From: Asaia bogorensis
Lineage (GTDB): Bacteria > Pseudomonadota > Alphaproteobacteria > Acetobacterales > Acetobacteraceae
Length of the DNA stretch: 20,579 nt
NCBI GenBank assembly: GCA_945874515.1
Contig: CAMCHA010000003.1
Location: 1 to 20,579 of the forward strand
Direction: 5' to 3'
A program made the position numbers and the translations under genes. Under the pieces are notes generated by a model. That model worked only from the letters and a program-made list of their open reading frames with translations. It ran no database searches and was not told the origin of the DNA. Positions 1 through 7,392 of this stretch are shown piece after piece (positions within the stretch are counted from its first letter, which is position 1; every line of letters starts with the position of its first letter).

Positions 1-702
1 AGGGGTCACACCGCGGGCAAGCGCGGTCGCCGCCACCTCTCGCCCCAAAGCGAGCCAAGCGGGCATGCGGCGCGTATCAGCGAAGTTCTCGCTCATGGAA
101 TCATGGTTCAGCGCGGTGGCGAATAGCATGGCGCCATAGGCCATCTTACCCCACAGATAGGACCAGATATCGGTGGTTAAAATCGCGTCCGGTTCGAAGG
201 ATTGGCAGATGGCATGCATCGCGCGGGTGCGGTCGCGGATTGCGCCATCAATCTCACCGACCACAAAGGCGCCGCGATTACCAAAGAGAATCTGCCCCGG
301 CGCGTGCCAATCAGCACCGAAATTGACAAAGCAGCCCATGGTGCGTTCAGCGCCAACGGCCTCAGCGATTTCCAGTTCGTTCAAGCCATTCTGCGCAGAA
401 AAGACAAAGCCATCCGACGCAAGATGGGGCGCTAGAATGGGCAAAGCTGCCTTGGTAGCCTGTGCCTTGACCGCGAGCACAATGCGCGAATAGCGGCCCG
501 TGAGTTCATCCGGGGTGACGGCTGGGATGATTTGCGTGAATTCGGTGACCGGGCCGGATATGGTCAAGCCCTTGGTGCGACAGGCTTCGACATGCTCGGC
601 CAAGGTGTCCACCAGCAGCACCTCATGCCCCGCACGCGCCAGATGTGCACCAAGCGTGCCGCCAATCGCGCCAGCACCCCAAATGACTATCGGGTCGGCC
701 AT
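1..702 (-). CDS. Ketopantoate reductase (PanE/ApbA)-family protein, partial
   Basis: Reading the minus strand from ATG at 702 gives 234 codons with no stop before the window edge, so the C-terminus is missing. The N-terminus is a Rossmann dinucleotide-binding fold (IVIWGAGAIGG, residues 5-15), followed by LAVKAQ with Lys79, QNGLNE (104-109) and LWGKMAYG with Lys186. This order matches 2-dehydropantoate 2-reductase-type NAD(P)H-dependent 2-keto acid reductases. In authentic PanE the catalytic Lys is followed four residues on by Asn; here that position is Gly190, so I doubt pantothenate synthesis and prefer an unassigned 2-oxoacid reductase. The start overlaps the creatininase-like gene's end by 16 bp, which suggests co-translation in the SBP-creatininase operon. 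The family call is firm; the substrate is unknown. Confidence 0.82.
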   Translation of the reverse strand, partial: MADPIVIWGAGAIGGTLGAHLARAGHEVLLVDTLAEHVEACRTKGLTISGPVTEFTQIIPAVTPDELTGRYSRIVLAVKAQATKAALPILAPHLASDGFVFSAQNGLNELEIAEAVGAERTMGCFVNFGADWHAPGQILFGNRGAFVVGEIDGAIRDRTRAMHAICQSFEPDAILTTDIWSYLWGKMAYGAMLFATALNHDSMSENFADTRRMPAWLALGREVAATALARGVTP

Positions 703-1394
703 GGCCCCTCCAACGCGGCGCGGGTTTCCGCAACACCTGCGCTCCAAAGGCGCAGCATATCCTCATCCGGCTTGCGCCATTCTCCGCCGAAGGAACCATC
801 GCCCAGCATGTCACGCACCTTGGCAGGTGGGCTCGCCTTCATCAGCGCCGTGTCTACCCCGGGCTTGGAACCAGAAGGCGATGGGGCGTTGGCGAGCCGC
901 GTCCAGGGGAAGTTTTCCATCCAATTGCCGTGACTGCCGGAACGATCAATGGCCATGGCAGTGTCCCAAGTCTTGGACTGATTGTACCAATTATGGAATT
1001 TTATCGAAAGCGCAGGATTTTCTGTCATCATCTGCAAGGCCAACGCACCGACAGGCGCATTACCGCCATGGCCATTGACAATCAAAATGCGGCGAAAGCC
1101 CGCACGCGCCACGCTTTCAATCAGGTCACGCGCCACCGCCAGAAGGGTTTCCACCTTGAGCGAAATGCTGCCCGGGAAGGCAGCGAAATAGGGCGCAAGA
1201 CCAAAAGGCATGGCGGGATAGACTGGAATGCCGAGAGGCTCCGCTGCCTCCACAGCCACTTTTTCGGCCAAGATCGCATCCACACAAAGCGAAAGCTGCG
1301 CATGCTGTTCGGTGCTGCCAAAGGGCAATACGCAGCGATCATCATGGCGGAGGTAAGCTTCCACCTGCATCCAATTCATATCCGCGATGCGCAT
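687..1394 (-). CDS. Creatininase-family amidohydrolase
   Basis: This 235-aa protein has the two hallmarks of the creatininase family. GSTEQHAQLSLCVDA (residues 26-40) carries probable metal ligands Glu29, His31 and Asp39. NGHGGN lies at 107-112. The family is made of cytosolic, metal-dependent enzymes that open cyclic or linear amides (creatinine, N-formyl amides and similar). The usual C-terminal HAGExETS-like motif is degraded to SHGNWMENF near His155-Glu160, so creatinine itself is unlikely. The gene lies 17 bp after the peptide-type SBP and overlaps the reductase-like gene by 16 bp, so it probably acts on something the transporter brings in. No strong Shine-Dalgarno precedes ATG 1394; Met6 is a possible alternative start. 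Confidence 0.85.
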   Translation of the reverse strand: MRIADMNWMQVEAYLRHDDRCVLPFGSTEQHAQLSLCVDAILAEKVAVEAAEPLGIPVYPAMPFGLAPYFAAFPGSISLKVETLLAVARDLIESVARAGFRRILIVNGHGGNAPVGALALQMMTENPALSIKFHNWYNQSKTWDTAMAIDRSGSHGNWMENFPWTRLANAPSPSGSKPGVDTALMKASPPAKVRDMLGDGSFGGEWRKPDEDMLRLWSAGVAETRAALEGPWPTR

Positions 1395-1411
1395 GATCCG
1401 GAGCTTCGCGC

Positions 1412-3001
1412 TTAGCGACTGACTGGGCTTATATCCCAGGCATAGGTTTCCTCATCACTGCGACCAACGCGGAGTGTTACGCGATCACGCCGCATGGCCC
1501 AGGCGGAAGCAACCGCGGCCAAGGGAATGACAACGCGCTTTTCATTCCAAAGCGCACCAACCTGTTGCAGCAGGGCTTCGCGCTTCTTCTCATCCAACTC
1601 AACATTGGCGGCCTGGATCAGGCGATCAATTTCTGGATCGGAAAAGCCAATCCAATTGAAGGCACCAAGGCGAAGCTGCGCGTTATTGGAATGTGCATTG
1701 GCGGCGTAATAGTAATTCGCCTCCCCAGTAAGGGTGCCCCAACCGGCCATAATGTTGGAAAGCTCGCCCCGTGCGCGCGCCGGGAAGATCACCGCCGCCG
1801 GCTGACCGGCCGCCTGCACTTCAAGGCCAATACGCGCCAGCATTTGCGTCATCGCCGCGCCAACACCCGCATCACCAGGCAGGCGGTTATTGGTGAAATT
1901 CAGCACCATACGAAAACCATTGGGATAGCCCGCTTCAGTCAAAAGCTGCCGCGCGCGATTAATGTTGGTGGTCGGGATGGTCAGCGCCGGATTGAAGCCG
2001 AAGATACCCGGTGTCACCATCTGGCTGACCGGAGAGCCAAGCCCTTCCATGGCAATTTCCGCGAGCGCGCGTCGGTCAATGGCAAGGTCAATCGCCTCCC
2101 GCACACGCGCATCGCGATAGGGATTCGCAGCCAGGCGCGCCCCATCGCGGGCGGTGACTTGCGGCGTTGGCTCACGTTGATCGAGCGCCAAGTTGAAGAC
2201 ATAGACTGTCTCGGCCTTCAGCACATTGATATTGCGGTCGCGTTCAAGGGTCGAGACATCGGCGGCCGGCACGCGCACAATCATATCAACCTGGCCGGTG
2301 CGAAGCTGCGCCACGCGCGCGGCGGGGTTGGAGATTTCACGCCGCACTACGCGGCCCCAGGCCGGACGACTGCCCCAGTAATTATCGCTGCGTTCCACCG
2401 CGAATTGCTCACGCGGGGTCCAGGAGGAAAACCGATAAGGCCCGGTGCCAATCGCCGCGCGACCGCTATTGAAGACCTCATTGGCGTTTTCCGGCGTCAG
2501 GCCGGCGGTGGCGCGGGCAGAGGTGATGAAAAGCCGGATGAAATCATTGGGCAGCGTCGGTGCCGGGCCATCAGTGACGATCTGGATGGTGTGCGGATCA
2601 ATGATGCGGATTTCCTGCACGCGGCGCACGTAGATCCGGGTTGGATTCGGCCCCGACAATTGCTGCATGCGCCTGATGGAAGCAGCAACATCTTCCGCGG
2701 TCATGTCCGACCCATCATGGAACTTGACCCCGCGGCGCAGGCGAAATTCCCAAGTGGTGGGATCCACAATGCGCCAGGATTCCGCAAGGCCTGGTTCGAT
2801 CTGTAGATTGTCACCGGAATGGGTCAGCGTGTCGAAGACATGCTTCAGCGCTTCGGAATGGGTGCCTGTTGCGGTGAAATGCGGGTCAATGCTCTCCGGC
2901 CCCGCAATCACGCCCATGGTGAGGGTCTGGGCAGAAGCCACACCGGCCATGCAGGCCATGCCGACTGTCGCCAAAGCAAAGCGACGGTAATTCCAACGCA
3001 T
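1412..3001 (-). CDS. ABC transporter solute-binding protein, peptide/nickel type (SBP_bac_5)
   Basis: About 529 aa, the usual size for DppA/OppA-type periplasmic receptors. It starts with a secretion signal (RWNYRRFAL, hydrophobic stretch, VASA then Gln, cleavage after about residue 24). Next comes the family opening LTMGVIAGPESIDPHFTATG and, further on, an 'W.F.LR.GVKFHDG' segment typical of SBP_bac_5. An ATG also exists at 3007, but GGAG lies one base upstream of it and seven bases upstream of ATG 3001, so I choose 3001. It is divergent from, and surely the receptor for, the permease/ATPase set at 3083-6865. It also heads an operon with the creatininase-like and reductase-like genes. Ligand unknown: the family takes peptides, opines, nickel, sugars and more. 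Confidence 0.93.
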   Translation of the reverse strand: MRWNYRRFALATVGMACMAGVASAQTLTMGVIAGPESIDPHFTATGTHSEALKHVFDTLTHSGDNLQIEPGLAESWRIVDPTTWEFRLRRGVKFHDGSDMTAEDVAASIRRMQQLSGPNPTRIYVRRVQEIRIIDPHTIQIVTDGPAPTLPNDFIRLFITSARATAGLTPENANEVFNSGRAAIGTGPYRFSSWTPREQFAVERSDNYWGSRPAWGRVVRREISNPAARVAQLRTGQVDMIVRVPAADVSTLERDRNINVLKAETVYVFNLALDQREPTPQVTARDGARLAANPYRDARVREAIDLAIDRRALAEIAMEGLGSPVSQMVTPGIFGFNPALTIPTTNINRARQLLTEAGYPNGFRMVLNFTNNRLPGDAGVGAAMTQMLARIGLEVQAAGQPAAVIFPARARGELSNIMAGWGTLTGEANYYYAANAHSNNAQLRLGAFNWIGFSDPEIDRLIQAANVELDEKKREALLQQVGALWNEKRVVIPLAAVASAWAMRRDRVTLRVGRSDEETYAWDISPVSR

Positions 3002-3032
3002 GTCCATTCTCCATCAGCGCTCTGTGATAAGC

Positions 3033-3062
3033 ATGCTAGGAATAGCTTGCGCTTGCTGTCAA
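3033..3062 (-). promoter_or_regulatory. Putative sigma-70 promoter for the SBP operon
   Basis: On the minus strand a perfect TTGACA (3062-3057) is followed after 18 bp by TAGCAT (3038-3033), which fits the TAnnnT form of a -10 box. It lies about 30 bp upstream of the SBP start and overlaps the divergent promoter for the permease operon. Confidence 0.5.
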
Positions 3063-3089
3063 ATGCCCGATAATCGCAAGCAATGCTTG
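3045..3089. promoter_or_regulatory. Cluster of CTTGC half-sites in the divergent promoter (operator candidate)
   Basis: GCTTGC occurs twice in tandem (3045-3050 and 3051-3056). Its reverse complement GCAAGC lies at 3076-3081, and the palindrome CAAGCA-A-TGCTTG spans 3077-3089 across the permease ATG. The sites straddle both proposed -35 boxes. This arrangement would suit a dimeric regulator controlling both directions. No regulator gene is present in the window. Confidence 0.35.
3047..3074 (+). promoter_or_regulatory. Putative promoter for the Dpp-type permease operon
   Basis: TTGCGC (3047-3052), a 16-bp spacer and GATAAT (3069-3074). The -10 box ends only 8 bp before ATG 3083, so transcription would begin at or next to the start codon. 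This fits the absence of a Shine-Dalgarno there. Confidence 0.4.
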
Positions 3090-4057
3090 GGTATATCATT
3101 CAACGCGTCATTCAGTCTGGCTTCGTCATGCTGGCCATGTCGGCGCTTGTCTTTCTTGGCGTCTATGCCATCGGGAATCCGATTGACGTGCTGATTTCCC
3201 CGGATGCGACCCAGGATATTCGGGAAGCGACCATTCGCCATTACGGCCTGGATCAGCCACTTTGGCGGCAATATCTGGCCTTTCTGGGCCGGCTGTTGCA
3301 GGGCGATCTGGGGCGGAGCTTTGTGCTGAATATCCCGGTGCTGCACTTGGTGCTGAGCCGTCTGCCGGCAACATTGGAATTGGCGCTAACTTCGGTGCTG
3401 ATCGGTGCCTTCATCGGCATCCCGCTTGGTATTTATGCTGGCTATCGGCCGGAAAGCCCTGTCTCCAAGACCATCATGGCGGTATCCGTTTTGGGGTTTT
3501 CGGTGCCGACCTTCTGGGTAGGTCTGATCCTTATCCTGACATTCGCGGTCAATCTTGATTGGCTACCGGCTGGTGATCGCGGGCCGACGGTAGAAATCTT
3601 TGGCGTTGGATGGTCATTCCTCACTTGGGATGGGCTGCGCTTCCTGTTACTTCCGGCGCTCAATCTCAGCCTGTTCAAGCTTGCCATGCTGATCCGCCTG
3701 TCGCGTGCTGGCACGCGTGAGATTATGCTCACAGATACGGTGAAATTCGCCCGCGCCGCGGGGCTTACCGATTTCACCATTCTGCGGCGGCATGTGCTAC
3801 GCCTTATCTCTATTCCCTTGGTGACCGTCTTCGGCCTGGAATTCGGCTCCACGCTTGCTTTTGCCGTGGTGACGGAGACGATCTTCTCCTGGCCAGGTGT
3901 CGGCAAGCTGATCATTGATTCGATCACCTCGCTCGATCGGCCAGTTATGGTCGGTTATCTGATCTTGGTGGCGTTTCTGTTTGTCACCATCAACCTGGTG
4001 GTTGACCTGACCTATGCCGTGCTGGATCCGCGCCTCAGACGGGGAAGGCGTGTGTGA
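3083..4057 (+). CDS. Dipeptide/oligopeptide-type ABC permease (DppB/OppB family)
   Basis: This 324-aa inner-membrane protein begins LGYIIQRVIQSG, the standard DppB/OppB opening, and has about six membrane segments. The periplasmic loop carries the family's HYGLDQPLWRQY and GDLGRSF motifs. The cytoplasmic coupling loop (EAA type) reads ARAAGLTDFTILRRHVLR near residues 221-238, with the conserved Gly present. It should pair with the next permease to form the channel. No Shine-Dalgarno is visible before ATG 3083. Its TGA is embedded in the start of the next gene (TGATG). Confidence 0.94.
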   Translation: MLGYIIQRVIQSGFVMLAMSALVFLGVYAIGNPIDVLISPDATQDIREATIRHYGLDQPLWRQYLAFLGRLLQGDLGRSFVLNIPVLHLVLSRLPATLELALTSVLIGAFIGIPLGIYAGYRPESPVSKTIMAVSVLGFSVPTFWVGLILILTFAVNLDWLPAGDRGPTVEIFGVGWSFLTWDGLRFLLLPALNLSLFKLAMLIRLSRAGTREIMLTDTVKFARAAGLTDFTILRRHVLRLISIPLVTVFGLEFGSTLAFAVVTETIFSWPGVGKLIIDSITSLDRPVMVGYLILVAFLFVTINLVVDLTYAVLDPRLRRGRRV

Positions 4058-4917
4058 TGGCGCAGTTTTGGCGGGAATATCGGGAAAACTGGATAGCCAC
4101 GTTGGCCCTTGCAGTGGTGGTGCTGATTGTAGCGGCGGCGCTTGCCGCACCGCTGATTACGCCGCAGGACCCTTATGATCTTGCCAATCTCAATTTGCGG
4201 GATGCGCGCCGCCCGCCGGGCTTTGTTGGTTCTGGTGGCTATGTCCATTGGCTCGGGACGGATGCACAGGGGCGAGATTTGTTCTCGGCCATTCTCTATG
4301 GTCTTCGCATTTCCTTGCAGATGGGGGTTGCGGCTGGTGCGGTTGCCTTTGGCCTAGGCACTAGTCTTGGCATTATGGCGGCAAATATCGGCGGCAAGAT
4401 CGAACAGGGGATCATGCGGCTTGTTGATCTTCAATTGTCCTTCCCTGCCATTCTGCTCGCGCTTGTGCTGGTTGCGATGCTGGGTCAAGGCAGGGTACCG
4501 CTGATCATCGCCTTGGTCACCGCGCAATATGCCTATTTCGCACGCACGGCTTATGGCGCGGCAACAGCGGAACGGCAGAAGGATTATATCGAAGCCGCAC
4601 GCGCCACGCCGCTGCCTGGGCGCAGCATTGTGCTCCGGCATTTGCTGCCAAATTGCATGCCGCCCTTGATTGTTGTTGGTACGGTGCAGATTGCCAATGC
4701 GATTTCGCTGGAAGCGACACTTTCCTTTCTGGGCCTTGGCCTGCCGCCGACAGAACCTTCGCTCGGCATGCTGATCGCCAATGGCTTCCAGTATATGATG
4801 AGCGGGCGGACCTGGATTTCGGTCTATCCTGGAATTGCGCTGATCCTGCTGATTGTAGCTATCAATATCGTGGGTGATCAATTGCGCGACCAGTTCAATC
4901 CAAGGCTACGCCGATGA
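4057..4917 (+). CDS. Dipeptide/oligopeptide-type ABC permease (DppC/OppC family)
   Basis: This 286-aa membrane protein has an OppC-type N-terminal segment with one transmembrane helix, then the HWLGTDAQGRDLFSAILYG motif and five further helices. It is the second half of the channel. I start it at ATG 4057, which overlaps the upstream TGA and has AAGG about 8 bp before it; a GTG one codon earlier is possible. The EAA coupling loop is EAARATPLPGRSIVLRHLLP: the usual Leu-Gly after EAARA is Thr-Pro here. Its last four bases form ATGA with the following ATPase gene. Confidence 0.94.
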   Translation: MAQFWREYRENWIATLALAVVVLIVAAALAAPLITPQDPYDLANLNLRDARRPPGFVGSGGYVHWLGTDAQGRDLFSAILYGLRISLQMGVAAGAVAFGLGTSLGIMAANIGGKIEQGIMRLVDLQLSFPAILLALVLVAMLGQGRVPLIIALVTAQYAYFARTAYGAATAERQKDYIEAARATPLPGRSIVLRHLLPNCMPPLIVVGTVQIANAISLEATLSFLGLGLPPTEPSLGMLIANGFQYMMSGRTWISVYPGIALILLIVAINIVGDQLRDQFNPRLRR

Positions 4918-5885
4918 CCAAGGCGCTGCTTCAGGTGCGCGATCTGCGTACGCATTTCGAAACACGCGCCGGCACGATCAAGGCAGTGGATGGCATATCC
5001 TTCACGCTTGAACGCGGCGAAATACTTGGCCTTGTCGGTGAATCCGGTTCCGGCAAATCGGTTACTGGCTTTTCCTTGATAGGGCTGCTTGACCCACCAG
5101 GGCGGATCACAGGTGGTTCCGTAGTGTTTCAGGGGCAGGAATTGGTGGGGCGGTCTCAAGCTGAAATGCGCAAGCTGCGCGGTAAGCGGATCGCGATGAT
5201 TTTTCAGGACCCAGCGGCTACCTTGAACCCAGTTCTGACCATCGGTCAGCAGATGGTGATGGCTGTGCAGGCGCATGGTGGCACGGGTCAGGGGGCGGCC
5301 TTAGCGCTGGCCGAACGAAGCCTCGCGCGGGTAGGCATTCCGGATGCTGCAACACGACTGAACGCCTATCCGCATGAATTTTCCGGCGGCATGCGCCAAC
5401 GTGTGGCGATTGCCATCGCGCTGCTGCATGAACCAGAATTGATCATCGCAGATGAACCGACCACAGCACTGGATGTTTCCATCCAGGCGCAAATCCTGGC
5501 TGAGATGAAGACACTCGCGCAGGAAAGCGGCACGGCGCTGATTTGGATCAGCCATGATCTCGCCGTTGTGTCTTCCCTGGCCGATCGCGTGATCGTGCTT
5601 TATTTGGGTCGCATTGTAGAATTCGGTCCGGTTTCAGATGTATTACGGGCACCCTTGCATCCTTACACGCGCGGGCTGCTGGATAGCCTACCCGCCATGG
5701 CTGATCCGGGACAAAAACTCAGGCAGATTCCGGGTAGCACACCCTCACCGCTTCATGTGACGCCTGGCTGTCCCTTTGCCCCGCGGTGCGCGCATGCGGA
5801 TGACCTTTGCCGATCGGAACCGCCAGCGGTCGGTGACCAGCACCACGGAGCCTTTTGCCATCATCCACTGCAGGCTCCCGCATGA
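4914..5885 (+). CDS. Peptide-type ABC transporter ATPase (DppD/OppD family)
   Basis: This 323-aa cytoplasmic ATPase has Walker A GESGSGKS (42-49), Q-loop Gln98, signature SGGMRQR (157-163), Walker B LIIADEPT (176-183) and H-loop His214. The C-terminal oligopeptide-transport extension has four cysteines (286, 292, 299, 315) in the spacing common to DppD/OppD. In at least one OppD this cluster has been reported to hold a [4Fe-4S] centre, so a cluster here is plausible but unproved. It overlaps the permease before it and the ATPase after it by ATGA, so all four transporter genes should be translated together. Confidence 0.95.
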   Translation: MTKALLQVRDLRTHFETRAGTIKAVDGISFTLERGEILGLVGESGSGKSVTGFSLIGLLDPPGRITGGSVVFQGQELVGRSQAEMRKLRGKRIAMIFQDPAATLNPVLTIGQQMVMAVQAHGGTGQGAALALAERSLARVGIPDAATRLNAYPHEFSGGMRQRVAIAIALLHEPELIIADEPTTALDVSIQAQILAEMKTLAQESGTALIWISHDLAVVSSLADRVIVLYLGRIVEFGPVSDVLRAPLHPYTRGLLDSLPAMADPGQKLRQIPGSTPSPLHVTPGCPFAPRCAHADDLCRSEPPAVGDQHHGAFCHHPLQAPA

Positions 5886-6865
5886 CTGAGATTTTGACAG
5901 CGGAGAATGTCTCGCGCCGTTTCAGCCCGCATGTGACGCTGGGCGACCGCCTCGCCGGCCTATTCGGCGCCGAGCTGGACCGCCGGCCAGTTTTGGCGGT
6001 GACTGATGTGACGCTTGCCGTACATCGTGGCGAGACGCTCGGTTTGGTTGGTGAATCCGGCTGCGGCAAATCAACCCTTGGCCGTATGCTGGCGGGCATT
6101 CTCGAGCCAAGCGAAGGCGCAATACGCCTGAGTGGCGTGCCCCCGATGCAGGCCGGGCGCAAGACTACAACGCGTATTCAGACCGTGTTTCAGGACCCCT
6201 TTGCGTCACTCAATCCACGGCGGCGCGTTGGTGAAACCATCACCGAAGGGCCGATCACCCATGGCCTGATCACTCGCAGCGAAGCCACCAGCTTTGCGGT
6301 AGAATGGCTCGCAAAGGTCGGGCTGGATCCCGCTTATGCTACGCGTTTCCCACATCAGTTTTCCGGCGGGCAGCGTCAACGTATTGCCATCGCGCGCGCC
6401 TTGGCCATGCAGCCAGAAGTGCTGATCTGCGATGAACCCGTGGCATCGCTGGACGTTTCAATTCAGGCGCAAATCCTTAATCTGTTTCTTGAGTTGCGTC
6501 AGGAATTTGGTCTGACGACGATCTTCATTAGCCATGATCTTTCCGTTGTCCGCCATGTCAGTGATCGGGTTGCCGTTATGTATCTGGGGCGCATTGTTGA
6601 GCTAGCAGAAGCAGAGACGCTTTATTCAACGCCTCAGCATCCTTATACGCAAGCATTGCTAGATAGCGTTCCAAAGCTTTCACTTTCTGGAAACATTGGC
6701 GTGACGTTCAAGCTTATTCGCGGTGAATTACCATCTCCACTTTCTCCGCCATCTGGATGTGCCTTTCACCCGCGTTGCCACAAGGCGACAGAGCTTTGTC
6801 GGGCAGAGCGACCGCGTTTAGAGGCTAGTGGGAACGAAGGATTGGTGGCTTGCCATCATGCATAG
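5882..6865 (+). CDS. Peptide-type ABC transporter ATPase (DppF/OppF family)
   Basis: This 327-aa partner ATPase has Walker A GESGCGKST (57-65), signature SGGQRQR (161-167), Walker B LICDEP (181-186), H-loop His218 and a C-terminal four-cysteine tail (CAFHPRCHKATELC, then VACHH). I start at ATG 5882, which overlaps the previous TGA as ATGA; the frame is open further upstream but has no support there. It closes the Dpp/Opp-type operon. About 30-40 bp downstream the sequence turns AT-rich and the accessory patch begins. Confidence 0.95.
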   Translation: MTEILTAENVSRRFSPHVTLGDRLAGLFGAELDRRPVLAVTDVTLAVHRGETLGLVGESGCGKSTLGRMLAGILEPSEGAIRLSGVPPMQAGRKTTTRIQTVFQDPFASLNPRRRVGETITEGPITHGLITRSEATSFAVEWLAKVGLDPAYATRFPHQFSGGQRQRIAIARALAMQPEVLICDEPVASLDVSIQAQILNLFLELRQEFGLTTIFISHDLSVVRHVSDRVAVMYLGRIVELAEAETLYSTPQHPYTQALLDSVPKLSLSGNIGVTFKLIRGELPSPLSPPSGCAFHPRCHKATELCRAERPRLEASGNEGLVACHHA

Positions 6866-6940
6866 CCTTACTCTAAAAACTCCAGCATATCTTAGCTATC
6901 GAATTCCATTGTGATAGATTAAAGAACTGAGTTATCTAAG

Positions 6941-7022
6941 TCGCTTTGCTCGCCCACCGCTACAGCGCGAATGGTCTCTCAGGCGCAGGGAAACTTCCCA
7001 GCACCACAGCAAGGAGACCAAG
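6941..7022 (+). repeat. Leader repeat, copy A (upstream of the 66-aa gene)
   Basis: This 82-bp leader matches the one at 7312-7392. Both open with TCGCTT-GCTC and contain an identical 14-mer ACAGCGCGAATGGT (here 6962-6975). Both then have a GCGCAGGG-type hairpin, and both end with a GGAGAC Shine-Dalgarno segment directly before an ATG. The 14-mer lies 61 bp from its start codon here and 60 bp in copy B. The hairpin is GGGAA-AC-TTCCC (6988-6999). Confidence 0.75.
6988..6999 (+). promoter_or_regulatory. Leader hairpin A
   Basis: Inverted repeat GGGAA-AC-TTCCC. The equivalent in copy B is GGGGA-TT-TCCCC, so the fourth stem pair changes from A:T to G:C with both sides altered. It lies 23 bp upstream of the ATG. 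It could be a protein-binding palindrome or an RNA stem near the ribosome site. Confidence 0.5.
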
Positions 7023-7223
7023 ATGAATGATACCCCCTCAACCGAACAGCTTTTCCTCGAAATCGCCAAGCGGCACATGCCCTCGGTTGAAACGCTGGAA
7101 ACCAGAAACCGCGATGCGCTCGATTTCCACGATGTCGCCGTCTGGTCCATCCGCAATTCGCTTGCGGAAGCCTACGCCGCCGGCCAAGCAGCAGCCAAAC
7201 GCAGCAGAAAGCGCAGCCGATAA
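7023..7223 (+). CDS. Small uncharacterised protein, DUF6900-like
   Basis: 66 aa, with a good AGGAG Shine-Dalgarno (7012-7016) six bases before the ATG. The core LEIAKRHM..VETLETRNRDALDFHDVAVWSIRNSLAEAYAAG (residues ~12-54) resembles the DUF6900 domain as I remember it from alphaproteobacterial accessory DNA, plasmids and phages. The C-terminus is a basic tail (KRSRKRSR). Function unknown. It shares its leader with the interrupted gene downstream, so the two probably came in together. A strong hairpin lies 8 bp after its stop codon. Confidence 0.72.
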   Translation: MNDTPSTEQLFLEIAKRHMPSVETLETRNRDALDFHDVAVWSIRNSLAEAYAAGQAAAKRSRKRSR

Positions 7224-7231
7224 GCGAAAGC

Positions 7232-7262
7232 GAGGGCCGAATGGTGCTGCCATTTGGCCCTC
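7232..7262 (+). terminator. Strong 13-bp hairpin after the DUF6900-like gene
   Basis: GAGGGCCGAATGG (7232-7244) pairs along its whole length with CCATTTGGCCCTC (7250-7262), with a single G-U wobble and a five-base loop. It starts 8 bp after the TAA. No T-run follows, so it may be a Rho-assisted terminator or a 3'-end stabiliser rather than a classic intrinsic terminator. Confidence 0.6.
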
Positions 7263-7295
7263 ACATCATGATCAAAACGCCTGAATCATAGCAAT

Positions 7296-7313
7296 GAAAT
7301 AACGCTCTATTTC
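7296..7313. promoter_or_regulatory. Perfect 6-bp inverted repeat at the 5' edge of leader copy B
   Basis: GAAATA-ACGCTC-TATTTC. It abuts the start of the leader repeat and could be an operator. A looser inverted repeat (TAGAT/ATCTA, 6915-6938) lies in the same place before copy A, but the two sequences are not alike. Confidence 0.25.
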
Positions 7314-7392
7314 GCTTGGCTCAGCCCGCATCACAGCGCGAATGGTTTGTCACGCGCAGGGGATTTCCCCCGCCGATGACGGAGACAAACAG
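7312..7392 (+). repeat. Leader repeat, copy B (upstream of the interrupted gene)
   Basis: This is the 81-bp counterpart of 6941-7022. The shared ACAGCGCGAATGGT is at 7333-7346, the hairpin GGGGA-TT-TCCCC at 7359-7370 and the GGAGAC ribosome-binding segment at 7381-7386. The coding sequences that follow the two copies are unrelated, so the leader was conserved or copied on its own. Confidence 0.75.
7359..7370 (+). promoter_or_regulatory. Leader hairpin B
   Basis: Inverted repeat GGGGA-TT-TCCCC, covarying with hairpin A at 6988-6999. It is preceded by the same GCGCA and lies 22 bp before the ATG. Confidence 0.5.

Larger units (their letters stand above)
6866..7022. other. AT-rich intergenic stretch between transporter operon and accessory patch
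   Basis: No gene is seen here. The first ~75 bp are much more AT-rich than the flanking genes and hold weak inverted repeats (CTATC 6896-6900 with GATAG 6913-6917; TAGAT 6915-6919 with ATCTA 6934-6938). None has a T-run typical of an intrinsic terminator. The last ~80 bp are leader copy A, described separately. Confidence 0.5.

Noticed and set aside
1565..2806. 413-aa open frame on the plus strand
   Set aside because: Antisense to the SBP_bac_5 gene; low-complexity His/Arg-rich translation with no start signals.
6892..6922. Terminator after the DppF-like gene
   Set aside because: The CTATC/GATAG stem is short and AT-rich and is not followed by a T-run.
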